In this document: positions 45,334-55,549 of the stretch, one piece after another
Layout: every line of letters begins with the position of its first letter
How positions within the stretch are numbered: the stretch's first letter is position 1
Assembly (NCBI RefSeq): GCF_003970495.1
Contig: NZ_RXWW01000011.1
Location: 1-64,000, forward strand
Length of the DNA: 64,000 nucleotides
DNA from: Staphylococcus pasteuri
GTDB taxonomy: Bacteria > Bacillota > Bacilli > Staphylococcales > Staphylococcaceae
Reading direction: 5' to 3'
Made by a program: the position numbers and the translations under genes
Notes under the pieces: generated by a model
The model's database searches: none
What the model was told of the DNA's origin: nothing
What the model saw: the letters and a program-made list of their open reading frames with translations, nothing else

Positions 45334-46460
45334 GATGACACCTCAACTTTTTCTCCATCATTTAGATTACCTTTAGGATTTTTGATGACTTTGTCACCTG
45401 CTTTAAGTCCTTTTTTCACAATAATTTGGCCATTACTACGATCAATTTTAATATCACGTTTATGAACTTTATTATGTTTATCTACTACAAACACATCATT
45501 ATCTTTTGTTAACACATTATTAGGTAATTTCTTAGTTTTTAAAGGAATTTTAGCATCCATAGAGAATCCAGCACGTACAGGGATGTCTAAATCACCAATA
45601 ATAACATTATATTTAGACGTGTCTCCTTCTTTACCACCAGAAGGATTGTTAACTGTTGGATTAGAAGCTTGGGCTGCACTTGCGCCTTCTTCACTATCTT
45701 CGCCTTGACCTCCAGCACTTGCCTGAGCTCCACTTGATTCACCACTCGCGCTATCATCATAGCTAGTTGGTAGTTCATCTACTTTAAGGATTTTACCTTT
45801 GCCTTTTTTACCGTTACTATTCACGGTTACATCAACCTCGTCACCCTCTTTGATTTTATCGACATCAAATTCAGTAACCGTTGATTTAATTTGTGGATTG
45901 TCTGAAATCAATTGTAGAACAGGTTGACCATCACCAGCATCTTCACCATTTTTAATATTTACCTTACCGTCAAATGATGCATAAATACTGTCATTCATTT
46001 GTTTATCATGTTGTGATAATTGTTGTTGTGCTTCATTGAGTGAACTTTGATCTTGCGTCAATTTAGACTGTAGTTGATTATTGTTTGGACTTTGATTGAC
46101 CTTTTGATAATCATCGTTCACTTGTTGTTGTGCTTGATCAACTTTATTTGCGAGTTGTTGGCGTTTACTATTATTCGTGTCGTAGCTTAAGAGACGGTCG
46201 CCTTGTTTAACCTTTTGACCATCGTCTACGGCAGGACTTTGGAATGTGCCTATTTGGCTATTGTTGTTATATGTTTTGACTGATTTGGGAGATGCTTTAC
46301 CTTCCAAACTAATCGGTGTTTCTTTTTTAACTGTATATGTATCGTATCCCTTACTATCTTTATCGTCAGAGCTTGTTGATTGCTTTGCGATAAATGCGGC
46401 AATGATAAGAAGTAAGATAATTGCCACGCCAATAATACTCCATAATAGTTTCTTATTCAT
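45330..46460 (-). CDS. MacA/YknX-type membrane-fusion adaptor (HlyD family)
   Basis: 376 residues. One N-terminal membrane anchor (LLWSIIGVAIILLLIIAAFIA), then barrel-sandwich hybrid halves on either side of a Gln-rich coiled coil (QLANKVDQAQQQVNDDYQKV), then a beta-barrel carrying an unusual Gly/Ser/Ala-rich insertion near 235-275 (SASGESSGAQASAGGQGE). AAGGAG precedes the ATG. First gene of yknXYZ-like operon. Confidence 0.9.
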   Translation of the reverse strand: MNKKLLWSIIGVAIILLLIIAAFIAKQSTSSDDKDSKGYDTYTVKKETPISLEGKASPKSVKTYNNNSQIGTFQSPAVDDGQKVKQGDRLLSYDTNNSKRQQLANKVDQAQQQVNDDYQKVNQSPNNNQLQSKLTQDQSSLNEAQQQLSQHDKQMNDSIYASFDGKVNIKNGEDAGDGQPVLQLISDNPQIKSTVTEFDVDKIKEGDEVDVTVNSNGKKGKGKILKVDELPTSYDDSASGESSGAQASAGGQGEDSEEGASAAQASNPTVNNPSGGKEGDTSKYNVIIGDLDIPVRAGFSMDAKIPLKTKKLPNNVLTKDNDVFVVDKHNKVHKRDIKIDRSNGQIIVKKGLKAGDKVIKNPKGNLNDGEKVEVSS

Positions 46461-46527
46461 ATCCTATGCTCCTTAAAATGTATTATATTTTGCATGATAA
46501 CACACTTTAATTATTATATATATTGAA

Positions 46528-46554
46528 TTTAAGGATATTTAAGTTATTTTTAAG
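46528..46554. promoter_or_regulatory. Three phased TTTAAG repeats in the yknX-yknW gap
   Basis: TTTAAG at 46528-46533, 46538-46543 and 46549-46554 start 10 and 11 bp apart, so they fall on one face of the helix, as for OmpR-type response regulators. They lie between the divergent adaptor and Yip1 genes. Confidence 0.45.
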
Positions 46555-46693
46555 TTTGAGATTAATGAAATGTTTTTAATATTATTTTTACTTAGTCTAT
46601 TTATTATACTTATTCAAAATAAAAATTGATATTTTAAATATTAGTTAACAATGTTATTCTGTTAATAAATATTAAAAAAGGAGAGATACATAA

Positions 46694-47368
46694 ATGGAAC
46701 AATCTAATGCAGCACAGACTGAAGAAGCGACAAGTTCTAACTTACCTTTTGTTGATCACTTTAGAAAAATCCGTCAAAATCCTAAATGGATAGTGAAATT
46801 AATTGTACTTATTGTGTTATCTATTATTTTAGGACTTTTAACTGCACATATAACTGACAACACCAAAATGCTCAAAGATATGGGAATGAGCCAATCTGAA
46901 ATTGATAAACAAAACCAATTCAATTTAGCAGTTACTATTGGACAATCAATTGGTGGTCTTATCCTAGGATTATTAATCACATTTGTTATTTTCTTAGTTA
47001 TCTCTAAAATTATGAAATCTGATGCACAAGCAATACATATTTTTTCTGCATCTATCTCTTACTTAATCATTACAACTTCATTTTCAATTATTGTTTATGC
47101 GATACAAGCATTATTTGGTCTTACAATTCCAGAAACTCAATTAGATAGCCTGAATATATTCGACAAGGGTAATAATTATTTAGCCGCCTTTAGTTTATCG
47201 AATTTATTAGCTGCCTATGTTATTTTTACAGTTTATTACGGTACAAGTAAACTTTCTAAAAAAGCATCTATTATTTGGGCAGTCATTGCCTTAATCGTGA
47301 TGGTTGGCTTTACGCTAGGAGGAGCTGCGTTTACAGAATCTATGAAAGGCTTAGCTAACATGCAATAA
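46694..47368 (+). CDS. Yip1-domain membrane protein, YknW-like
   Basis: 224 residues with a cytosolic N-terminus and five membrane segments arranged as a Yip1 domain. In Bacillus, YknW is the Yip1 protein that works with YknXYZ; here it is divergent from yknXYZ and 233 bp away, which supports the same partnership. AAAAGGAGAG precedes the ATG. The role in complex assembly is drawn from the Bacillus system. Confidence 0.78.
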   Translation: MEQSNAAQTEEATSSNLPFVDHFRKIRQNPKWIVKLIVLIVLSIILGLLTAHITDNTKMLKDMGMSQSEIDKQNQFNLAVTIGQSIGGLILGLLITFVIFLVISKIMKSDAQAIHIFSASISYLIITTSFSIIVYAIQALFGLTIPETQLDSLNIFDKGNNYLAAFSLSNLLAAYVIFTVYYGTSKLSKKASIIWAVIALIVMVGFTLGGAAFTESMKGLANMQ

Positions 47369-47377
47369 AATTAATTA

Positions 47378-47410
47378 TCCTGGGACATAGGAAAGTGTCT
47401 CAGGATATAT
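47378..47410 (+). terminator. Terminator of the yknW-like gene
   Basis: ATCCTGGGACA pairs with TGTCTCAGGAT (one mismatch), followed by ATATTTATG. Confidence 0.7.
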
Positions 47411-47508
47411 TTATGTATGAGTATAGTTAATCGAATTGCGATAATCTATCTCTTTAAAATAGCTTTCATAAGACTTCCTTTAGACTATCCCCTTATTCTA
47501 GACAAATT

Positions 47509-47534
47509 AAAAACGCCCTCTATCAAGGACGTCG
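47509..47534 (-). terminator. Terminator of the tetR gene
   Basis: ACGTCCT and AGGGCGT pair (one mismatch) on the minus strand, followed by TTTTTAATT. Confidence 0.6.
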
Positions 47535-47539
47535 TAAAA

Positions 47540-48079
47540 TTATATATCATAAGCTTTTAAAGCAATGTTCAACATATTTTCTATATACTCTTTAGTTAAT
47601 GATTGCGGTTTAATTAAAATATTAAAATAAATAGGTGAAAAAATAATATCTATAAATAAATCTTGGTCCGCTTCATCAATATCCTTACTAATAATTGACT
47701 TTAAAATACTTCTATTACGTTCAAAGTATTCTTTCATAAACTTATCTTTTGCTTCAGTTTGCTGATTACTAATTAGAATTTCTATCACTGCACTACCTAA
47801 AGGTGTCTTATAGATGTTCATTATTTTTATTAAAAAGTCATATAAATTATCAAATACAGTATCGAATTCTGGCTCAATAATACGTGATTGGTCGACAAAC
47901 ATATCAACAATCATTGATTCTTTGTCTCTCCATCGACGATAAATTGTTGCCTTTGATACACTTGTATTTTCAGCAATCTGATCAATGGTCATATCTTTAA
48001 AATGTGTTGTTTCTAATAAACGATTAATTTCTTGATAAATTTTTTTATTTACTGTTGGGTCTTTCGGTCTTCCAGCCAT
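47540..48079 (-). CDS. TetR/AcrR-family repressor
   Basis: 179 residues from ATG 48079 (GAAGGGA 6 bases upstream; the in-frame ATG at 48121 is inside the previous gene). The HTH is MTIDQIAENTSVSKATIYRRWRDKESMI (about 30-60), then a helical ligand domain. The gene overlaps the end of the DUF3147 gene by 35 bases and is the last of three. A palindromic operator upstream of the first gene (48844) makes autoregulation likely. Confidence 0.9.
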   Translation of the reverse strand: MAGRPKDPTVNKKIYQEINRLLETTHFKDMTIDQIAENTSVSKATIYRRWRDKESMIVDMFVDQSRIIEPEFDTVFDNLYDFLIKIMNIYKTPLGSAVIEILISNQQTEAKDKFMKEYFERNRSILKSIISKDIDEADQDLFIDIIFSPIYFNILIKPQSLTKEYIENMLNIALKAYDI

Positions 48080-48440
48080 ATTTTTCCCTTCTTTTTCGTG
48101 CAATGACTTCCACGATTTCAAATATTATAAATGCACTAACAAACCATACTATAAATCCAACAATAATGCTAAGCAACCAAATATTTGTTACCTTTAGCAT
48201 GCCCCATGTAGCTAATATACTGAATAAAACACCAGTCATTCCGAAGATCGCACCTCTACTGACATGCATAGCTACTTTATTTCCATATTGCATACCAGAT
48301 ATAAACATAGACACTAAAAAGACTGCAGGAAACGTAGCAAAAATACCTCCAAATTCTTTCCAAGGAAGTACTACTGATACGATGTAACTGACTAATACTG
48401 CTAAGCCTCCAACTAAAAACTTAATTATTGTTAATTTCAT
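48045..48440 (-). CDS. DUF3147 membrane protein (distal copy)
   Basis: 131 residues from ATG 48440, or TTG 48443; GGGAGG lies 7-10 bases upstream. Four membrane segments and an arginine-rich tail; FGGIFATFPAVFLVSM and KVAMHVSRGAIFG match positions in the adjacent gene. The two half-proteins probably make a heterodimeric transporter or channel. Substrate unknown. Overlaps tetR by 35 bases. Confidence 0.78.
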   Translation of the reverse strand: MKLTIIKFLVGGLAVLVSYIVSVVLPWKEFGGIFATFPAVFLVSMFISGMQYGNKVAMHVSRGAIFGMTGVLFSILATWGMLKVTNIWLLSIIVGFIVWFVSAFIIFEIVEVIARKRREKYGWKTERPNSK

Positions 48441-48459
48441 CAAAAATGTACCTCCCTTT

Positions 48460-48819
48460 TTATAAATGTCTGACTATAAAAATAGCTACAGAAATAATAA
48501 ACCAACATAATACGGCAAATACTGTACCACTCTTATAATCTTTCTTTTTTATAAAAATTGAGGTGAAAAATACAGTTAAAATGCAAGAGATAATACCGAC
48601 AATGGCACCTGTACTTAAATGCATAGACATTTTAACGAGCGAATCTCCACGATGATCTATAGCTAATGCTATTACTGCTGCTAAGTAGACTGCAGGCATT
48701 GTTGCTATTATACCTCCTAATTTACCACCAACTTTGTCAGCAATAATAGAAGCTAATGCTACTGCAAACCCACCAATGACAAAATGAAGTATCGCACTTG
48801 AAATAGATATTCCGAACAC
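48460..48819 (-). CDS. DUF3147 membrane protein (proximal copy)
   Basis: 119 residues from GTG 48819 (AAGAAGGA 5 bases upstream). Four membrane segments; GGKLGGIIATMPAVYLAAV and MSMHLSTGAIVG align with the second gene, so the pair arose by duplication. First gene of the TetR-controlled operon; 19 bp before the second copy. Confidence 0.78.
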   Translation of the reverse strand: MFGISISSAILHFVIGGFAVALASIIADKVGGKLGGIIATMPAVYLAAVIALAIDHRGDSLVKMSMHLSTGAIVGIISCILTVFFTSIFIKKKDYKSGTVFAVLCWFIISVAIFIVRHL

Positions 48820-48843
48820 AATAATCCTTCTTTGCTAATTATT

Positions 48844-48861
48844 AAACGAAACGTTTCGTTT
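48844..48861. promoter_or_regulatory. TetR-type palindromic operator
   Basis: AAACGAAACGTTTCGTTT is a perfect 18-bp palindrome 24 bp before the first gene of the DUF3147-DUF3147-tetR operon. AAACG-type arms are common in TetR-family sites. Confidence 0.8.
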
Positions 48862-48980
48862 ACTTTTAGTTTAAAACTGTCCTACTATCTTGTAAAGATT
48901 AAAATAAATATACCTAATTTTCTAATTATTAACGTTTGCTACAGCCGTCCATTAGGTCTTTTCTAAATTTGTTTCAACAA

Positions 48981-49016
48981 AAAAACTCCTTCCGTCAGTT
49001 ACAGACAAAAGGAGTT
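48981..49016 (-). terminator. Terminator of noc
   Basis: AACTCCTT pairs with AAGGAGTT, with inner GTC/GAC pairs; on the minus strand TTTTTTTG follows. Confidence 0.85.
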
Positions 49017-49020
49017 ATCG

Positions 49021-49860
49021 CTATTTCTTATATATTCTTATTTTAATTTCATAATAATCATCATGATCTCTATCTTTTTGTTCAACATATAAACCTGATT
49101 GTTGTATAGCTTCGATACTTTTACCTACTTCATCTCGCGCTTGTGTCACATCTTGTGAAAATTGGAATGATTGAGCTTTAACCTTTTCAGGACCAGTTTT
49201 TTGGCGAACTTTATCTTCTGTTTGTTTCACATTTAATTTCTGTGCTATGACTTGTTCAATCAATTCTTCTTGATCTTCATGTGATAGTACAAGGACAGCT
49301 CGAGCATGGCGTTCTGTTATTTTACCTTCTCTTAATCGTGTAATAACATTAGGTGCTAATTTAAGTAAACGTAACTTATTAGCAATAAAGCTTTGGCTCT
49401 TACCAAGACTTTTAGCCAATTCACTTTGTGTCACATCACCAAGTTCAAGTAGTTTTTTATAGGCTTCCGCTTCTTCAACGACAGATAAGTTTTCGCGTTG
49501 AATATTTTCAATAAGTGCAACAACTGCAGTTTCCTCATCATCCATATCGCGAATAATCACATCTGCTTGAGACATATTTAAAGATTGCATTGCTCTAAAT
49601 CTACGTTCACCAGCAATGATTTCAAACATATCTTCTTCGATTGGTCTTACTACAATCGGCTGTAATAATCCATGTTCTTTAATAGATTCAGCAAGTTCAT
49701 TGATTTTACTTGGTTCAAATACTTGTCGTGGTTGATAACGATTAGGTACGATACGTTCAATATGAATGGACTCAACATTATTATTTCGGTCTTCTTCAAT
49801 AGAACCCATGATGTCATCTTTGTTTTTTAAACCAAATAATTTTGAAAAAGGTTTCTTCAT
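49021..49860 (-). CDS. noc: Nucleoid occlusion protein Noc
   Basis: 279 residues from ATG 49860. The N-terminal amphipathic MKKPFSKLFGLKNK is the membrane-binding helix known from Bacillus Noc. ParB-type CTPase box ENIQRENL and GERRFRA, then HTH (TQSELAKSLGKSQSFIANKLRLLKLA), which in Noc recognises NBS rather than parS. It stops Z-ring assembly over the chromosome. Distinguished from Spo0J by this N-terminus and by the gidAB context. Confidence 0.92.
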   Translation of the reverse strand: MKKPFSKLFGLKNKDDIMGSIEEDRNNNVESIHIERIVPNRYQPRQVFEPSKINELAESIKEHGLLQPIVVRPIEEDMFEIIAGERRFRAMQSLNMSQADVIIRDMDDEETAVVALIENIQRENLSVVEEAEAYKKLLELGDVTQSELAKSLGKSQSFIANKLRLLKLAPNVITRLREGKITERHARAVLVLSHEDQEELIEQVIAQKLNVKQTEDKVRQKTGPEKVKAQSFQFSQDVTQARDEVGKSIEAIQQSGLYVEQKDRDHDDYYEIKIRIYKK

Positions 49861-49902
49861 AATCCATTCGCTCCCTCTCATTTATTTCTATATCATCACA
49901 TC

Positions 49903-50622
49903 TTACTTTTCAAGTAAAGGGGATTTATTGGGTGTACCGGGTTTTCTCGGGTATTTCTTAGATGTTTGTCGTCGTTTATCAATGACAATCATTTGTCTTT
50001 CTCCTGCATCTTCTGGTAATTCAAAGTTAAACGTCTCTTTCACGTTACCACCTAACACATTAATCGCAAACTTGGCTTCATCTAACTCTTCTTCGCCTTT
50101 AGATGATTTTAAAGCTATAAATTGTCCGCCTTTTTTAACTAATGGTAAGCATAATTCACTTAGTACTGTTAAACGGGCTACAGCACGAGCAGTAACGATA
50201 TCGTAAGACTCCCTGTAGTCTCCTTTACCAAATGTTTCTGCGCGATCGTGAACAAAACTTACATCCTGTAGTCCTAAAGCATCTGCTAAGTGGTTTAAAA
50301 ATTGAATACGTTTATTTAATGAATCAACAATAGTAACTTTTAATTCAGGAAAAATAATTTTCAATGGAATACTAGGGAAACCTGCACCTGCACCCACATC
50401 ACATAAAGTTAATGGTCCATTAAAGTCGTAATAAAAACTAGGTGTAATGGAATCATAAAAATGTTTTAAATAAACACCATGTTCATCGGTAATACTTGTT
50501 AAATTCATTTTTTCGTTCCATTCAACAAGTAACTGATAATATGTCTGAAATTGTTCTTTTTGAGTGTTAGATAATTCGATGTCGTGTTCTTTTAATTTCT
50601 CAGATAGCCATTCTATACTCAT
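49903..50622 (-). CDS. rsmG: 16S rRNA m7G527 methyltransferase RsmG (GidB)
   Basis: 239 residues. SAM motif [16 protein letters not shown], then [11 protein letters not shown] and VTARAVARL. It methylates G527 of 16S rRNA; loss gives low-level streptomycin resistance. Its ATG overlaps the mnmG stop (TAATG). Confidence 0.96.
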   Translation of the reverse strand: MSIEWLSEKLKEHDIELSNTQKEQFQTYYQLLVEWNEKMNLTSITDEHGVYLKHFYDSITPSFYYDFNGPLTLCDVGAGAGFPSIPLKIIFPELKVTIVDSLNKRIQFLNHLADALGLQDVSFVHDRAETFGKGDYRESYDIVTARAVARLTVLSELCLPLVKKGGQFIALKSSKGEEELDEAKFAINVLGGNVKETFNFELPEDAGERQMIVIDKRRQTSKKYPRKPGTPNKSPLLEK

Positions 50623-52499
50623 TATTGATTCACCCTTTGAAGTTTACCTTGTTCTAAATACACAAGTAAAATTGAAATATCTGCTGGATTTACACCTGAA
50701 ATTCTTGATGCTTGTGCAATGTTTAATGGTTTAACTTCAGCTAATTTTTCTCTTGCTTCAGAAGCTAAGCTATCCACTTTACTATAATCTAAGTCTTCAG
50801 GTATTTTCTTTTTCTCCATGCGTTTTACTTTTTCAACTTGTTGTAATGATTTATTGATGTAACCTTCATATTTAGTTTGAATTTCAACTTGTTCTTCAAC
50901 ATCTGAAGGTAATTGATGGTCTTCTTCTAAAATTTCTAGAATAGTATTGTAAGTCATTTCTGGTCTGCGTAATAAATCAATTGCTAAAATACCATCTTTA
51001 AGTTTAGAACCATTATTTGCTTCAATTATAGATTGAGTATGTTCATTTGGTTTAATACGAATTTCAGTTAATCTTTGAATTTCATCTTTAATTTGTTGAC
51101 GTTTATGGTTGAATTTTTCATAACGTTCGTCAGAAATCATACCTAATTCATAACCTAAATCAGTTAAGCGTAAATCAGCATTATCATGACGTAGCAATAA
51201 ACGATATTCTGCACGTGATGTTAATAAACGATATGGTTCGTTAGTTCCTTTAGTTACTAAGTCATCAATTAAAACGCCGATATAAGCGTCAGAACGACTT
51301 AAGATAACTTCCTCTTTACCTAATACTTTCGCAGCAGCATTAATTCCTGCCATAATACCTTGTCCAGCCGCTTCTTCATAACCAGAAGTACCATTGATTT
51401 GACCTGCAGTATAAAGGTTTTTAATTTTTTTAGTTTCAAGTGTTGGCCATAATTGAGTTGGAACAATTGCATCATACTCAATAGCATAACCTGCACGCAT
51501 CATGTCTGCTTTTTCTAGGCCTGGGATTGTTTCTAACATTTGTCTTTGAACATGTTCAGGTAGACTTGTTGAAAGTCCTTGTACATAAACTTCATTAGTA
51601 TTACGTCCTTCTGGCTCTAAGAATAGTTGATGACGTGGTTTGTCATTGAAACGTACAAATTTATCTTCAATTGAAGGACAATATCTTGGTCCAGTCCCTT
51701 TAATCATACCTGAGTACATTGCTGATAAATGTAAGTTATCATCAATAACTTGATGCGTTTTATCATTTGTATAAGTTAACCAACATGGTAATTGATCTAA
51801 AATGTATTCAGTTGTTTCATAACTGAATGCACGTCCAACTTCATCACCTGGTTGGATTTCAGTTTTTGAATAATCAATTGTTTTAGAATTTACACGTGGT
51901 GGTGTACCTGTTTTAAATCGTACAACTTCGAAACCTAATCCTCTTAAGTTATCTGCTAATGTCACAGATGGTAATTGGTGATTAGGACCACTTGAATATT
52001 TCATATTACCAAGAATGATTTCACCGCGTAAGAATGTACCTGTTGTTACAACAACAGCTTTAGAACGGTATTCAGTACCAATATTTGTACGTACACCTTT
52101 AACTTCTTCATCTTCAATAATTAATTCATCTACCATACCTTGCATGATATCTAAATTTTCTTCGTCTTCAAGGACATTTTTCATTTCTTGTTGGTATAGT
52201 ACTTTATCTGCTTGGGCACGTAATGCTCTTACAGCAGGTCCTTTACCAGTATTCAGCATACGCATTTGGATATGCGTTTTATCTATTGCTTTTGCCATTT
52301 GTCCACCTAATGCATCTATTTCACGTACAACTATTCCTTTAGCTGGGCCGCCAACAGATGGGTTACATGGCATAAAAGCGATATTATCTAAATTGATTGT
52401 TAACATTAATGTTTTAGCGCCACGTCTTGCTGATGCTAAACCTGCTTCAATACCTGCATGGCCTGCACCAATTACAATTACATCATATTCTTGAACCAA
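50622..52499 (-). CDS. mnmG: tRNA uridine-5-carboxymethylaminomethyl enzyme MnmG (GidA)
   Basis: 625 residues. FAD-binding [17 protein letters not shown] at the start; [32 protein letters not shown] and GYEEAAGQG are GidA signatures. It forms a complex with MnmE and modifies U34 of certain tRNAs. TAATG overlap with rsmG; about 84 bp after mnmE. Confidence 0.97.
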   Translation of the reverse strand: MVQEYDVIVIGAGHAGIEAGLASARRGAKTLMLTINLDNIAFMPCNPSVGGPAKGIVVREIDALGGQMAKAIDKTHIQMRMLNTGKGPAVRALRAQADKVLYQQEMKNVLEDEENLDIMQGMVDELIIEDEEVKGVRTNIGTEYRSKAVVVTTGTFLRGEIILGNMKYSSGPNHQLPSVTLADNLRGLGFEVVRFKTGTPPRVNSKTIDYSKTEIQPGDEVGRAFSYETTEYILDQLPCWLTYTNDKTHQVIDDNLHLSAMYSGMIKGTGPRYCPSIEDKFVRFNDKPRHQLFLEPEGRNTNEVYVQGLSTSLPEHVQRQMLETIPGLEKADMMRAGYAIEYDAIVPTQLWPTLETKKIKNLYTAGQINGTSGYEEAAGQGIMAGINAAAKVLGKEEVILSRSDAYIGVLIDDLVTKGTNEPYRLLTSRAEYRLLLRHDNADLRLTDLGYELGMISDERYEKFNHKRQQIKDEIQRLTEIRIKPNEHTQSIIEANNGSKLKDGILAIDLLRRPEMTYNTILEILEEDHQLPSDVEEQVEIQTKYEGYINKSLQQVEKVKRMEKKKIPEDLDYSKVDSLASEAREKLAEVKPLNIAQASRISGVNPADISILLVYLEQGKLQRVNQ

Positions 52500-52583
52500 T
52501 TGTTTAACCTCCTTATTAATCGTAAATCTATATACATCTCACATTTTGATTTTATTTTTGACTGCCTTTAATCATGTAAATCC

Positions 52584-53963
52584 TTATTTTCCTAAGCAAA
52601 ATTGACTAAATAATTGATCGATAAGTTCGTCACTTGCTGACTCACCTATAATTTCACCTAGTATTTCCCAAGTGCGTGTTAAATCGATTTGTACCATATC
52701 CATCGGAATACCAGATTCTGCCGCATCAATCGCATCTTGAATAGACTGTCTTGCTTGTTTAAGTAATGAAATATGTCGTGAATTTGATACGTATGTCATA
52801 TCTTGGTTTTGAACATCTCCACCAAAGAATAGATCTCTGATTTGTATCTCTAATTCGTCAATACCTTCTTGTTTTAACATAGACGTTTGAATTAATGGTG
52901 TGTCACCAATCATTTCTTTTACTTCATTTATATCTAAATTCGTTTCTAAATCTGTTTTATTGATAATAACAATGACATCTTCATTTTTAACGACATCATA
53001 TAATGTTTGGTCATCTTCTGTTAATGCTTCATTATTATTTAATACAAATAAGATTAAATCTGCCTGACTAAGTGCTTTACGGGATCGTTCAACACCTATT
53101 TTTTCAACAATATCTTCAGTATCTCGAATACCTGCTGTATCTACTAATCGTAATGGTACGCCTCTGACGTTAACATATTCTTCAAGTACGTCACGTGTGG
53201 TACCAGCTACTTCAGTCACAATCGCTTTATTGTCTTGAATAAGGTTATTTAACATGGAAGACTTACCTACGTTTGGTCGACCTACAATAACAGTTGAGAG
53301 CCCCTCTCTCATAATTTTACCTTGAGCACCTGTTTCTAGTAATTGATTAATTTCTTGTTTTATACGTTTAGATTGTTGTAATAAAAACTCTGTGGTTGCA
53401 TCTTCTACATCGTCATACTCAGGATAATCAATATTCACTTCTACTTGGGCGAGTATCTCTAATATTGATTGACGTTGACGTTTAATTAAATCACTTAAAC
53501 GACCTTCAATTTGATTCATCGCCACTTTAGAAGCACGATCTGTTTTAGAACGAATAAAATCCATTACTGCTTCTGCTTGAGATAAGTCAATTCTTCCATT
53601 TAAGAAAGCTCGTTTTGTATATTCACCTGGTTCAGCAATACGTGCACCATGTGTCATTGTTAATTCTAAAATACGATTAATTGTTAATATACCGCCATGA
53701 CAATTGATTTCGATGATATCTTCTCTAGTAAAAGTTTTAGGTGCCCTTAAAACTGAAATCATAACTTCTTCAACTGTTTCATTAGTATCCGGATCAATAA
53801 TATGACCGTAATTAATTGTATGTGAATCTACTTCTGCTAATTTTTTCTTACCTTTATATAACTTATCGCCAATTTCAATTGCTTGTGGACCTGAGAGTCT
53901 CACAATACCAATTGCACCTTCACCCATTGGCGTTGAAATACTAGTTATTGTATCAAAATCCAT
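52584..53963 (-). CDS. mnmE: tRNA modification GTPase MnmE (TrmE)
   Basis: 459 residues from ATG 53963 (AAGGAGG about 11 bases upstream; the start at 53999 lies before that site). N-terminal folate-binding domain, helical domain, inserted G domain ([26 protein letters not shown]), and the essential C-terminal FCLGK. Partner of MnmG. Confidence 0.97.
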   Translation of the reverse strand: MDFDTITSISTPMGEGAIGIVRLSGPQAIEIGDKLYKGKKKLAEVDSHTINYGHIIDPDTNETVEEVMISVLRAPKTFTREDIIEINCHGGILTINRILELTMTHGARIAEPGEYTKRAFLNGRIDLSQAEAVMDFIRSKTDRASKVAMNQIEGRLSDLIKRQRQSILEILAQVEVNIDYPEYDDVEDATTEFLLQQSKRIKQEINQLLETGAQGKIMREGLSTVIVGRPNVGKSSMLNNLIQDNKAIVTEVAGTTRDVLEEYVNVRGVPLRLVDTAGIRDTEDIVEKIGVERSRKALSQADLILFVLNNNEALTEDDQTLYDVVKNEDVIVIINKTDLETNLDINEVKEMIGDTPLIQTSMLKQEGIDELEIQIRDLFFGGDVQNQDMTYVSNSRHISLLKQARQSIQDAIDAAESGIPMDMVQIDLTRTWEILGEIIGESASDELIDQLFSQFCLGK

Positions 53964-54129
53964 TGTTAGGCTGGCCTCCTTATTCAAGTAAATTTTCAAT
54001 ATTATATTGTAAATTGTTTCTTTTTAAAAAGCTATTATCTTGTTTTTAAATAGACAGGTTAGACTTAGGGTTGTCTGAGGTTAGACTGATGTACGTCTAA
54101 AAGTCCGTCCCTTTTTTCTTTCCCCTACC

Positions 54130-54480
54130 CTACTTAATCTTCTTATTAAATACTTTAGCTATTTTGAGAACATGTTCTAAGCTTCCTTGTATTTCTAATG
54201 TCGACATATTTTTTGCAGGATGTCTTGCAATAACTATAATATCTTTCGAGATCATATCTTGTTTATGAACTTTAAAATTTTCTCTTATCGCTCTCTTAAT
54301 TCTATTTCTTGTGACAGCATTTCCTATCTTTTTTGAAACACTAATGCCTAAGCGAAAATGTTCTTGTTCACTATTGTCATAGGTATATACAACAAATTGT
54401 CTATTTGCAACAGACTTTCCTTTTTTATATATCTTTTGAAAATCTGAGTTCTTTTTTATACGGTACGCTTTTTCCACCAA
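54130..54480 (-). CDS. rnpA: Ribonuclease P protein component
   Basis: 116 residues. The RNR motif region RNRIKRAIRENFK binds the RNA subunit. The start is TTG 54480 (or GTG 54477), a non-ATG start as often used in staphylococcal rnpA. It assists P RNA in cutting 5' leaders from pre-tRNAs. Confidence 0.95.
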   Translation of the reverse strand: MVEKAYRIKKNSDFQKIYKKGKSVANRQFVVYTYDNSEQEHFRLGISVSKKIGNAVTRNRIKRAIRENFKVHKQDMISKDIIVIARHPAKNMSTLEIQGSLEHVLKIAKVFNKKIK

Positions 54481-54635
54481 ACATCACTCGCTTATTAAAT
54501 TCTCTTACTGCATTATTATAACTCATTTCATTTTTTAACTAAAAATAAACCAGCATTTATCGGGAAAACGCTGATTTCAATTGAAGTCTAGTTGTATCAT
54601 TTGTCTAAAGTTAGTTAGCTTTTCTTATTCTAAAC

Positions 54636-54669
54636 GAAAAAAAAGACCACTGATGAGTCAGTGATCTTA
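54636..54669 (-). terminator. Terminator between rpmH and rnpA
   Basis: GATCACTG and CAGTGGTC form a stem directly after the rpmH stop, then TTTTTTTTCG on the minus strand; it probably limits rnpA expression. Confidence 0.8.
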
Positions 54670-54804
54670 TGCAGATAATACTTTACGGCCTTTACGACGA
54701 CGACGCGCTAAGACTTTACGGCCATTTTTAGTGCTCATGCGTTTTCTGAAACCATGAACTTTACTATGTTTACGTTTATTTGGTTGATAAGTACGTTTTA
54801 CCAT
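54667..54804 (-). CDS. rpmH: 50S ribosomal protein L34
   Basis: 45 residues, reading [20 protein letters not shown] and ending [12 protein letters not shown], the universal L34 sequence. GGAGGTG precedes the ATG. First of the leftward core genes next to oriC. Confidence 0.97.
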
Positions 54805-54976
54805 GCAAAACACCTCCATCTTTATTAAGTTATCTAACATCTCCAGGATTAAACTTCCTGATAAATTTCATAGATAGATAAATTGTTAAAGTGTGTAACT
54901 ATTAATGTAATAGCAACAAAACTTATATATAAGAGATACCTCTTATTGACTGACTGCTATAAGAAATTCTTGGTTT

Positions 54977-55005
54977 AATATACTTATTATCTAGTCATAT
55001 TTCAA
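54977..55005 (-). promoter_or_regulatory. rpmH promoter
   Basis: TTGAAA (55005-55000), 17-bp spacer, TATATT (54982-54977) on the minus strand, 173 bases before the rpmH start. Confidence 0.6.
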
Positions 55006-55213
55006 GCAACTACTACAATATAACAAATTACTACTTATAAAGCAAGCTCATTTTAAATACGCTATTACGATTTAATCTTAACCGTAATTAGTGATTTTTT
55101 ATTTCCTTAAAAACATAGCCTCTTATTCATATTCATTTTTCATACAGCTTTATAAATTATTTCCCAAACTGTTATAGTCCCTTGTTTTCATTATTAATAA
55201 GTATGACGTTGAG

Positions 55214-55498
55214 TTATCCACTTATCAACAGTGATTCGTGTTTTCTGTGTGGATAATTACTATACTATGCACAAGTTTACACATCTTTTACGAACATATT
55301 CACAGTCATTTGACATCTATCTGACTGAAAAAGTATAATTGTGTGGATAAGTCGTTTAATCATTGATTTTATAAGGATTTATTTATTAGATTTATATACA
55401 AAAAGTCTGTGAACAAATCATAGTATGAATTAAGTTATCCACTGTCTGTGATTAACTTGTGGATAATTATTAACATGCTGTGATTATTTTTATCCACG
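55214..55498. other. oriC part 1: DnaA-box array upstream of dnaA
   Basis: DnaA boxes (TTATCCACA or near): TTATCCACT 55214, TTATCAACA 55222, TGTGGATAA 55248, TGTGGATAA 55342, TTATCCACT 55435, TGTGGATAA 55458, TTATCCACG 55490. They occur on both strands in the AT-rich 745-bp gap between rpmH and dnaA, as in Bacillus-type bipartite origins. Confidence 0.95.
55310..55339 (+). promoter_or_regulatory. dnaA promoter
   Basis: TTGACA (55310-55315), 18-bp spacer, TATAAT (55334-55339). The expected start falls in the DnaA box at 55342-55350, allowing autoregulation. Confidence 0.8.
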
Positions 55499-55549
55499 GC
55501 TGTTATTTTTGTGTATAACTAAAAATTTTTGAGAAAGATGGAGTTATTT

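Noticed and set aside
52015-52494. 159-codon plus-strand frame opposite mnmG
   Set aside because: Antisense shadow of a highly conserved gene.
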